A stretch of 48,348 nt of DNA from Hyphomonas sp. BRH_c22 (lineage in GTDB: Bacteria > Pseudomonadota > Alphaproteobacteria > Caulobacterales > Hyphomonadaceae): the NCBI RefSeq assembly GCF_000961795.1, contig NZ_LADU01000071.1, forward strand, positions 1-48,348, read 5' to 3'. The notes under the pieces are model-generated. The model worked only from the letters and a program-made list of their open reading frames with translations. It had not been told where the DNA came from and searched no databases. Of the stretch, positions 41,771-48,348 are shown piece after piece. Both the position numbers and the translations under genes were made by a program. Position 1 is the stretch's first letter. Each line of letters begins with the position of its first letter.

Positions 41771-43498
41771 TCAGGCGGAGAGGGCGCGGCTCGGGATCTG
41801 CCCGCCATCGCGCAACCAGCTCGGCCTGCCAATGAAGTATCCCTGCGCCTGGTCGCAGCCGAGATCGGCCACAAGGGCCAGGTCGTCGGCTGTTTCGATC
41901 CCTTCTGTGCAACTTGTTATGCCGACCTCCCGACAGAGTGCGATTGTGGCCTGGAGAACCTTGCCGCGCACAAAACTCTGCCCACGCCCGCGGACGAACG
42001 ACTGGTCGATCTTGATCTTGCTGAAAGGCAACTGGTCAATCAGCGAGAGCGAGGAATAACCTGTCCCGAAATCGTCGAGCGCCAATGAAACGCCGAGCTG
42101 CCGGACAGGTTTCAGCACGGCCAGGCTGCGTTCAAGATTGCCGAAAAAGACATGTTCGGTGACTTCCAGTTCGATCCGGGCCGGATCCACGCCGTAACGG
42201 TTCAGCAGTTTCTCAAGCCGCGTTGCAAAATGATCAGACGTCAACTGGGACGGCGAAATGTTCATCGCCAGAAAATGATCGTCTTTTCCGAGAGAACTGA
42301 TCGCCTTGTCCGCCAATGTCCAGAACAGCGGATCGATCAGGCCGAGCCGTTCTGCGATCGGGATGAACTGGCCGGGTGAAGGATCTGAACTTAGTCCGCT
42401 GTCTGGCCAGCGTGCGAGCATCTCGTATCCGACGATTCTCGATGCCCGCACATCCCAGATGGGCTGGAAAGCCGGTTGAAGCCGTCCGGTCGCAATAGCC
42501 GCACTTAGGGCGAGCTCGATGGCATGCCCGTCCTCGCCTGTTGCATCCAGAGCCGGATCGAATCGGGAAACTCCGCCACCCTGCGATTTGACGCGCAACA
42601 TGGCCTTGTCGGCAGCATGCAGCATCGCTGAACTTTCATTCGTGTCGACCAGGTGGACCGAATAGCCAATCGAAGCGCCGACAAAGACACGCCCGACGGA
42701 AGTGTCTATCCCATCTGTCAGGTCGGCATGCACAGACTCGATGAAGTCTGCGAGTGTGGACGCATCACTGGCCTGACGGATGACGAAGGCAAACTCGTCG
42801 CCGCCGAGGCGCGCTGCATCACTGATTTCTGGATGTCTGGTCAGCCGCCGCGCAACGACGCGAAGGACTTCGTCACCGACAGCATGGCCGTACCGGTCGT
42901 TGAGCTGCTTGAAACGATCCAGGTCGATAAAGGCGCACGCAAATGGCAAGCGGTCCAGGATGTGTTGGTTGACCTCGCGGACAAAGGCCCGCCGGTTCAG
43001 GATGTCGGTCAGGGGATCGGAATCAGCCAGCCGCTTGATCTTGCCTTCGGCTTCCTTGCGCTCGGCGACCTCCCGCTTGAGACTGGCCAGCATGTCTGCA
43101 TGCAGAGCGTTCATCGTGCGGAATACGCATAGCCCGCTCATCGTCCCGACATAGCGCCCCGCATCATCGACAACGACCAGCCCGTCCCGCAGGATCGCTT
43201 CATTATCGTGAAGCTGGCCAAGAGCCTCGGAGACTTTTTCGCGCATGCTCACGACGATGACGCCGGGCTGCATGAGCGCGTCGGCCAGCTTCTTCTGGTG
43301 CAGGGAAAAGCCGAAAGGCGACGCCAGGAGGTTCTTGAATTCGGCAGCCGACACGCAACCGATCGGTCGCATCCCGGCATCGACGATCGCGCACAATGTG
43401 ACGTCTGTGTGCTGCCGGAAATAGTCGGCAATGTCGCCGAATCGATCGAACGATTGAAGCGCTGGCGTGTACATGATCGAGGCAGATTCAAAACGCAT
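41771..43498 (-). CDS. CBS-GGDEF-EAL cyclic-di-GMP signalling protein
   Basis: From the ATG at 43498 (CAGGG upstream) the protein has 575 aa. A CBS-domain pair (about 10-125) probably senses adenine nucleotides. A helical linker (130-155) leads to a GGDEF domain (158-315) with intact GGDEF at 232-236, and an EAL domain (325-565) in which the signature reads E-M-L (359-361). Other EAL residues are present: NISPSQL, ELEVTEHVF, LDDFGTGYSSL and KIKIDQSFV. No RxxD inhibitory site precedes GGDEF. The protein could make or degrade c-di-GMP; both active sites look usable. No membrane segment is seen. A link to the curli locus 13 kb away is possible but unproven. Confidence 0.93.
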   Translation of the reverse strand: MRFESASIMYTPALQSFDRFGDIADYFRQHTDVTLCAIVDAGMRPIGCVSAAEFKNLLASPFGFSLHQKKLADALMQPGVIVVSMREKVSEALGQLHDNEAILRDGLVVVDDAGRYVGTMSGLCVFRTMNALHADMLASLKREVAERKEAEGKIKRLADSDPLTDILNRRAFVREVNQHILDRLPFACAFIDLDRFKQLNDRYGHAVGDEVLRVVARRLTRHPEISDAARLGGDEFAFVIRQASDASTLADFIESVHADLTDGIDTSVGRVFVGASIGYSVHLVDTNESSAMLHAADKAMLRVKSQGGGVSRFDPALDATGEDGHAIELALSAAIATGRLQPAFQPIWDVRASRIVGYEMLARWPDSGLSSDPSPGQFIPIAERLGLIDPLFWTLADKAISSLGKDDHFLAMNISPSQLTSDHFATRLEKLLNRYGVDPARIELEVTEHVFFGNLERSLAVLKPVRQLGVSLALDDFGTGYSSLSLIDQLPFSKIKIDQSFVRGRGQSFVRGKVLQATIALCREVGITSCTEGIETADDLALVADLGCDQAQGYFIGRPSWLRDGGQIPSRALSA

Positions 43499-43795
43499 GG
43501 CAAACCCTGTTCCTGTAGTGGGCGTAACACAACACACGTTGGCAAAAGCTGAATTGCAGAGGCCAATATTGGCCGAAGACTTAATTCCCGAGCCACTTTT
43601 CGCGACGATTCCGCCGCCCTGTTTTATCAGTGTCACAAAGATGATTTCCACGGTCCGGCTTCGCGGATGCAACCTGTAATCCCCGCCTGGACAAAAATGC
43701 GCGTGTCCGCGTCATCAAGCTTCATGAGTCCTCCCTATTCCTGCCTTATTTGCGAGCGATGATTCACAGAACTGGGGAAATGAAGGAGACTTCCC

Positions 43796-44356
43796 GTGGG
43801 CGTGAAGCGGAATGCGATACTCGGACTTTTGACCATTGCGGCCTTTATCGGCTGTGGCCTGCTGGCGAGCGCCGAGGCGCAGGAAACACCCGAGGCGCAA
43901 ATCGACTATGACGGATTTCTTGGCCTGAGCGGGGAGATCGCTGCCTATCGCCAGTCGCGCCTTGTCGACCTTGAGACCTTCAATGCGATGAAAGCCGAAC
44001 CCGGAACAATTCTTCTGGATACGCGCAGTTCGGAGGCCTTCCACATGGGCCATATTGACGGCGCAGTGAACCTGAACTTCTCCGATTTCACCGACGATAA
44101 ACTGGCCAAGGTTCTGGGCGACAAGTCCACCCGTATCCTGATCTACTGCAACAATAATTTCAGCGACAATGTCGCGCCGGTCATGCTGAAACGCATGGAA
44201 CTGGCGCTGAATGTGCCGACGTTCATCAATCTCTATGGCTATGGCTACGAGAATATCTATGAGCTGAATGGTGCCCATTCGATCCGGGATGCAGATATCC
44301 ACTGGGTGTCCGACTGGCCCGCAATGGTTGAGGCCGCGACTGTTCAGCAAAACTAA
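43796..44356 (+). CDS. Secreted rhodanese-like protein
   Basis: The GTG start at 43796 is preceded by AAGGAG. The 186-aa protein has a signal peptide (AILGLLTIAAFIGCGLLASAEA) and one rhodanese domain: TILLDTRSSEAFHMGHIDGAVNLNFSDF, active-site Cys in ILIYCNNNFSDN. The active-site loop CNNNFSD is unlike sulfur-transferring enzymes with basic loops, so the substrate may differ from thiosulfate. It is probably periplasmic. The C-terminal half (INLYGYGYENIYELNG) follows the normal fold. The neighbours do not suggest a pathway. Confidence 0.88.
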   Translation: MGVKRNAILGLLTIAAFIGCGLLASAEAQETPEAQIDYDGFLGLSGEIAAYRQSRLVDLETFNAMKAEPGTILLDTRSSEAFHMGHIDGAVNLNFSDFTDDKLAKVLGDKSTRILIYCNNNFSDNVAPVMLKRMELALNVPTFINLYGYGYENIYELNGAHSIRDADIHWVSDWPAMVEAATVQQN

Positions 44357-44445
44357 AGTGCCAATCTGCCGCCTTGCTTTTGCAGGCGCGAAGGGTCATT
44401 TGCGGGCTGAACCTGAATAGCCGCCCCCCGCAAAGAGGCCCGCCC

Positions 44446-45270
44446 ATGTCCGCTGATGCATCCGCCGCCGCTGCAGTGCCTGCACCGAAAGTGAACCCGA
44501 ACGCCCCGACCGAGGAAACCGTCCTCAGCGTCGAGCACTATACCGACCGGCTGTTCCGCTTCCGCATCACGCGGCCGCAGAGCTTCCGCTTCCGCACCGG
44601 CGAGTTCGTGATGATCGGCCTGCCCAAGGAAGACGGCAAGCCGCTGCTGCGCGCCTATTCCATCGCCTCGCCCGCCTGGGACGAGGAACTGGAATTCTAT
44701 TCGATCAAGGTGCCGGACGGCCCGCTGACATCACGCCTGCAATCCATCCAGCCGGGCGACAAGGTGCTGCTCGGCAAGAAACCGACCGGCACGCTGGTGC
44801 TGGATGCGCTGACCCCCGGCAAGCGGCTCTACATGTTCTCGACCGGGACGGGTTTTGCGCCTTTCGCGAGCCTGATCCGCGACCCGGAGACGTATGAGCG
44901 CTATAACGAGGTGATCGTCACGCATACGTGCCGCGACGTGGCCGAACTCACCTATTCCCGCAACCTCGTGAACGACCTTGTCAATGACCCGCTGGTCGGC
45001 GAAATGGTCGAGGGCAAGCTGCGCCTCTATGCCAGCACGACCCGCGAACCCTATGCCTGCATGGGCCGGATCACCACGCTGATCGAGACCGGCAAGCTGT
45101 TTGCCGATCTTGGCGTGCCTCCACTCAATCCGGAAACCGACCGGGCGATGATCTGCGGCTCGATGGAGATGATCCAGGACGTCAAGGCCCTGATGATCGC
45201 CGCCGGCCTAACCGAAGGCTCCAATGCCGCGCCAGCTGAATTCGTGATCGAGAAGGCCTTCGCGGGCTGA
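44446..45270 (+). CDS. fpr: Ferredoxin-NADP(+) reductase
   Basis: This 274-aa flavoenzyme moves electrons between NADPH and ferredoxin or flavodoxin. FAD is bound by LRAYSIASP, NADP by the FSTGTGFAPFASLI segment, and the CGSMEM motif is present. The C-terminus EKAFAG carries extra residues after the position of the usual aromatic end, the pattern of the Rhodobacter/Azotobacter type (subclass I). The start ATG 44446 is chosen because the conserved region begins shortly after. The first 25 residues are low-complexity (ADASAAAAVPAP) and probably disordered. Confidence 0.92.
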   Translation: MSADASAAAAVPAPKVNPNAPTEETVLSVEHYTDRLFRFRITRPQSFRFRTGEFVMIGLPKEDGKPLLRAYSIASPAWDEELEFYSIKVPDGPLTSRLQSIQPGDKVLLGKKPTGTLVLDALTPGKRLYMFSTGTGFAPFASLIRDPETYERYNEVIVTHTCRDVAELTYSRNLVNDLVNDPLVGEMVEGKLRLYASTTREPYACMGRITTLIETGKLFADLGVPPLNPETDRAMICGSMEMIQDVKALMIAAGLTEGSNAAPAEFVIEKAFAG

Positions 45271-45346
45271 TTCGCCCCGATCGCCGTTGCTCCCCTGCCC
45301 CGGCAGGTGCAGACTGGCGCACATTTGATCTGCGCGGGATGAGCGG

Positions 45347-46084
45347 ATGGCCGACTGGGATATACTGACAGGGCTGGGCGTGAGCGATTTCGCCACGATT
45401 GGCATATCGGCCTTTGCGCTGATTGCGGCAGTCATCGCGAACGTGTCGGCCTCGGCGTCCAAGGCGAATGAAAACCGCGTCCAGGCCCGCAACACGGTCA
45501 ACAGCCTGTGCGTGAAGATTGCCGAGCTCAGCACCCAGATCCAGGTCTACCGGGTGGAGCAGAAGGGCACGACTGATCTTACGCTCTACAATACGCGGGT
45601 GAATGCGACCGTGCGCCAGGTCGTGGCGCTGGCGACCCTCGCCCGGGATGTGCTGGCAAAGTCCGGGATCAAGGCCGCGGCGGTGGAATATGCGCTGATC
45701 GCTGATGCCATCGCGATGAGCGGCGACCCGAGCGCGGAGATCATGTGGACGCAGGCCGTGGCCGCCGCCCGGACGCGCCATGACCGGATCGACCTGATGC
45801 AGCGCTTTGCCGAATACCTCTATACAGTGGGTAACACAGAGCGCGGCGCGGTGGCCTATCGCGATGCGCGCGCCGCGATGGCGGGTGAGGCGACACCGTT
45901 CGAGATCGGCCGCAACCTGCACATGGAGGCGGTTGCCAGCGCCAATGCCGGCCAGGCCGGCGCGGCGCAGCCCCTGTTCGACGAGGCCCGCGGCTATTAC
46001 CAGCAGATGCCGGCAGGGGCGACGCGCACCTATGCGCTGAATTCCCTTGAGAGCGCCCTCAAGAGCGCCCTGCCTGATTCCTGA
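45347..46084 (+). CDS. Single-pass membrane protein with helical repeat region, unknown function
   Basis: This 245-aa protein has one hydrophobic segment near the N-terminus (DFATIGISAFALIAAVIANVSA), followed by a largely alpha-helical, alanine-rich region. The second half (about 120-235) looks like degenerate TPR units, for example DLMQRFAEYLYTVGNTERGAVAYRDARAAM and NAGQAGAAQPLFDEARGYYQQM. I know no named family. It stands alone between fpr and the Tat-exported pair. Confidence 0.65.
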   Translation: MADWDILTGLGVSDFATIGISAFALIAAVIANVSASASKANENRVQARNTVNSLCVKIAELSTQIQVYRVEQKGTTDLTLYNTRVNATVRQVVALATLARDVLAKSGIKAAAVEYALIADAIAMSGDPSAEIMWTQAVAAARTRHDRIDLMQRFAEYLYTVGNTERGAVAYRDARAAMAGEATPFEIGRNLHMEAVASANAGQAGAAQPLFDEARGYYQQMPAGATRTYALNSLESALKSALPDS

Positions 46085-46154
46085 CGGGGACGTCATGTAT
46101 TGACATGGCCCACGCACCCCGTGTCCACTCACCTTAAAAATGAGGGGAGAGGAC

Positions 46155-47585
46155 ATGGCGGTTTCACGACGAACAATGATGCTGGCGGGCGGCGCGGTGA
46201 TTGCAGGCGGCGCGGCGATTCCCGCCACACGCCACCTGTCATGGGGCGCGCGGGACTTCACGCGGCCAGGCTATGACCCGGATTATCCCGAAGCGCCTGC
46301 GGGCGAGGAAAGCTGGATGAACTGGTCCGGCGTGGAGCGGGCAACGCCGCAGGCGATGCGCCTGCCTGCCAGCGAGGACGAACTCCGCCAGCTGATCGCC
46401 GGCACGAATGGGCGTGTGCGCCCCTGTGGCAGCGGCCACTCGTTTTCCGGCCTTGTACCCAGCGAAGGCATGATGGTGGATGTGAGCCGCCTGGCAGGCC
46501 TGCAGTCACTTGATGCCGGGACCGGCCTTGCCACGTTTGGCGCGGGCACGCGCCTGTTCCAGATGGCGACCGAACTGGCCAATGCAGGCCGGGCGCTGCC
46601 GAACCTGCCGGATGTCGACGTGCAGACGCTGGCGGGGAGTTTCTCGACGGCGACGCATGGCACGGGCGAAACGCTGACCGCGCTGCATGACCATATCGAG
46701 GCGTTCCGTATCGTGACCGCGAATGGCGGTATTCTGGACGTGACGCGCGGCAGCCATCCGGACCTGTTTGCGGCCGGGCGCGTGTCGCTGGGCGCGCTGG
46801 GCGTGATGACGCAATACACGCTGCGCACGGTGGCCATGTTCAACCTGCGCCGGAAGGTCTGGGTCGAGCGGATCGAGACGCTGATGGAACAGGCCGAGGC
46901 GCTGGCCAGCCAGCACCGCAATTTCGAATTCTACTATTTCCCGCATACGGGCATGGCTGCCGGGATCAGCCATGACCTGCACGAAGGGCCGGTGACGGGA
47001 AAGGGCGAAAGCGAGGATGATTCCACGCTGGAAGACCTCAAAGCCCTGCGCGATTCCATGGGCTGGTCGCCCTGGCTGCGCCGCAAGATCATTGGCGCGG
47101 CCCTGCCGCGCGGCGTGGTGGAGGATGTCAGCGACAGTTCCTACAAATTGCTGGCGACGACACGGCCGATCAAGTTCAACGAGATGGAATACCACCTGCC
47201 GCGCGCAAACGGGCTGAAAGGCCTGCGCGAGGTCATCGCCAGGCTGGAGAAGCGCAAGGACGTGTTCTTCCCGATGGAAGTGCGTTTCATCGCGCCGGAC
47301 GATGCCTGGCTGAGCCCGTTCAATGACGGCCCGCGCATGTCGATTGCGATCCATGCCGCCGTGGATGAGCCGTATGACTATTTCTTCTCCGATATCGAAC
47401 CCATCCACCGGGCGAATGGCGGGCGGCCGCACTGGGGCAAGCATCATTCGCTGGGCAAGGACGAACTGACGGCCCTGTACCCGAAATTCGGTGATTTCCT
47501 GGCCCTGCGCCGTGAACTGGACCCGGCGGGCAAGTTCCTGAACCCGCACCTTGCCCACCTGTTCGGGGAAGATTTCGATGATTGA
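46155..47585 (+). CDS. Tat-exported FAD-linked oxidase (gulonolactone/arabinonolactone oxidase-like)
   Basis: This 476-aa protein starts with a twin-arginine signal (VSRRTMMLAGGAVIAGGAAIPA). The VAO-type FAD domain has the GSGHSFSGL motif, in which His95 stands where related enzymes bind FAD covalently, and SFSTATHGTGET. The C-terminal ALO-type domain contains HWGKHH before the last helix and the end LDPAGKFLNPHLAHLF. Relatives oxidise aldonolactones or sugar alcohols with O2 or a dehydrogenase acceptor. The ATG at 46155 follows GAGAGGAC. Its stop lies inside the start of the PLP enzyme gene, so both are cotranslated and both carry Tat signals. Confidence 0.9.
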   Translation: MAVSRRTMMLAGGAVIAGGAAIPATRHLSWGARDFTRPGYDPDYPEAPAGEESWMNWSGVERATPQAMRLPASEDELRQLIAGTNGRVRPCGSGHSFSGLVPSEGMMVDVSRLAGLQSLDAGTGLATFGAGTRLFQMATELANAGRALPNLPDVDVQTLAGSFSTATHGTGETLTALHDHIEAFRIVTANGGILDVTRGSHPDLFAAGRVSLGALGVMTQYTLRTVAMFNLRRKVWVERIETLMEQAEALASQHRNFEFYYFPHTGMAAGISHDLHEGPVTGKGESEDDSTLEDLKALRDSMGWSPWLRRKIIGAALPRGVVEDVSDSSYKLLATTRPIKFNEMEYHLPRANGLKGLREVIARLEKRKDVFFPMEVRFIAPDDAWLSPFNDGPRMSIAIHAAVDEPYDYFFSDIEPIHRANGGRPHWGKHHSLGKDELTALYPKFGDFLALRRELDPAGKFLNPHLAHLFGEDFDD

Positions 47586-48348
47586 GCTTTCCCGCCGCAA
47601 TATAATCCTGGGCGGCGCCGCCCTTGCTGGAGTAACCGTGCTGATGATGAAACCCGGAGACAAGAGCGGGCCGCGCGACGCGTATTTCCTGGACGTGCAG
47701 AAGGCGCTGATCGCAGCGGGCATTGCGGTGCCGACCATGGTTGTGGACAAGGCGCGGCTGAATGCGAATATCGACACGCTGAAAGGCTTCCTGCCGCCGG
47801 GCATGGGCTACCGGATCGTGGCGAAGTCGCTGCCCTCGCTGGGCCTGATCGATCATGTCCGCAAACGGACGGGTACGGACCGGCTGATGACGTTCAACCT
47901 GCCCATGCTGCTGGAGATTTCGCAGGCCATGCCGGAGGCAAGCCAGCTCTTGGGCAAGCCCCTGCCCGTGATGGCGGCGCGGCATTATTTCGAGCAATTG
48001 CCGCTGGAGGCTTCCGGCGCGGCGGACAATGTACAATGGCTGGTCGATACGCCGGAGCGGCTGGCGCAATATGCGTCGCTGGCGGATGAGATGGGCCGCG
48101 ACATGGCGGTGAATGTGGAACTGGACGTGGGCCTGCACCGGGGCGGCATGGTGGCGGGGGCGGACCTGAAGGCCATGCTGGAGGCGATCAGGGCGAACCC
48201 GCGCCTAACCTTCGCAGGCTTCATGGGATATGATCCGCACATTGCCTCGCTGCCGACGGCGATGGGCTGGCGCGACCGGGCGATCAAGGGCGTGCGCGCC
48301 GGCTATGCGGCGGCGCTGGCGCAGGCGGGCGAAGTGCTCGGCGCGGAC
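47578..48348 (+). CDS. Tat-exported PLP enzyme of the alanine racemase / D-threonine aldolase type (3' end missing)
   Basis: 257 codons are read before the window ends. The N-terminus is a short Tat-like signal (ELSRRNIILGGAALAGVTVL). A fold-type III PLP barrel follows: VPTMVVDKARLNANI, then the PLP lysine K83 in YRIVAKSLPS, and later VNVELDVGLHRGGM and GFMGYDPH. This pattern fits the DSD1 / D-threonine aldolase group of the alanine racemase superfamily rather than biosynthetic Alr. Export by Tat fits an enzyme that binds its cofactor in the cytoplasm. The start overlaps the oxidase gene by 8 nt. Confidence 0.85.
   Translation, partial: MIELSRRNIILGGAALAGVTVLMMKPGDKSGPRDAYFLDVQKALIAAGIAVPTMVVDKARLNANIDTLKGFLPPGMGYRIVAKSLPSLGLIDHVRKRTGTDRLMTFNLPMLLEISQAMPEASQLLGKPLPVMAARHYFEQLPLEASGAADNVQWLVDTPERLAQYASLADEMGRDMAVNVELDVGLHRGGMVAGADLKAMLEAIRANPRLTFAGFMGYDPHIASLPTAMGWRDRAIKGVRAGYAAALAQAGEVLGAD

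Overview
The window reads as ordinary chromosome of a high-GC alphaproteobacterium. Crotonyl-CoA carboxylase/reductase, the alphaproteobacterial type of SerC, a Rhodobacter-type ferredoxin-NADP reductase and two perfect TTAA-N7-TTAA CtrA boxes together suggest a Caulobacterales-like organism such as a Hyphomonas relative. This placement is an inference from gene content, not from a marker-gene tree.

Layout. 1-570: the 5' part of an IS110-family transposase (cut by the window edge) lying against the 3' end of a D-amino-acid aminotransferase gene. 1.6-20.4 kb: mostly housekeeping and metabolism. It holds Ccr, a large MASE1-PAS-PAS hybrid histidine kinase with its own Hpt domain, PurA, a Baeyer-Villiger-type monooxygenase, a PagL-like lipid A deacylase, the serC-serA pair with a REP-like palindrome between them, a TauD-type dioxygenase, a lysoplasmalogenase-like membrane protein, an SDR, a vWA protein, a fatty acid desaturase with a CtrA box in its promoter, and a membrane protein carrying a DnaG-like four-cysteine finger. 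20.4-22.7 kb: a lipoprotein and an acyl-CoA ligase.

22.9-30.7 kb: a curli-type functional amyloid locus. The order is a LuxR-type regulator, a beta-rich secreted protein, csgF, csgG (overlapping), a 270-aa curlin-repeat protein, a 705-aa curlin-repeat protein and, after a strong terminator, a cysteine-containing lipoprotein. No csgE is visible. The promoter region of the first secreted gene carries a perfect CtrA box and a C5/G5 inverted repeat. The CsgG constriction loop lacks the aromatic residues known from E. coli.

30.97-33.73 kb: a 2.7-kb island inserted in the 3' half of a tRNA-Arg(ACG) gene and bounded by 53-bp direct repeats. It carries an AbiEi/AbiEii-type toxin-antitoxin pair and an excisionase-like HTH protein, has TGTGGGCA repeats at both ends, and contains no recognisable integrase.

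33.8-38.7 kb: a peptide-degradation group made of two paralogous trypsin-like proteases, a P1/NylC-type N-terminal-nucleophile peptidase (translationally coupled) and a divergent gamma-glutamyltransferase. 38.8-48.3 kb: thymidine kinase, a beta-propeller phytase-like lipoprotein, a CYTH-like protein coupled to an MgtC-family protein, a CBS-GGDEF-EAL protein, a secreted rhodanese, Fpr, an unknown membrane protein, and a coupled pair of Tat-exported enzymes (gulonolactone-oxidase-like flavoprotein and a PLP enzyme of the alanine racemase/D-threonine aldolase type, cut by the window end).
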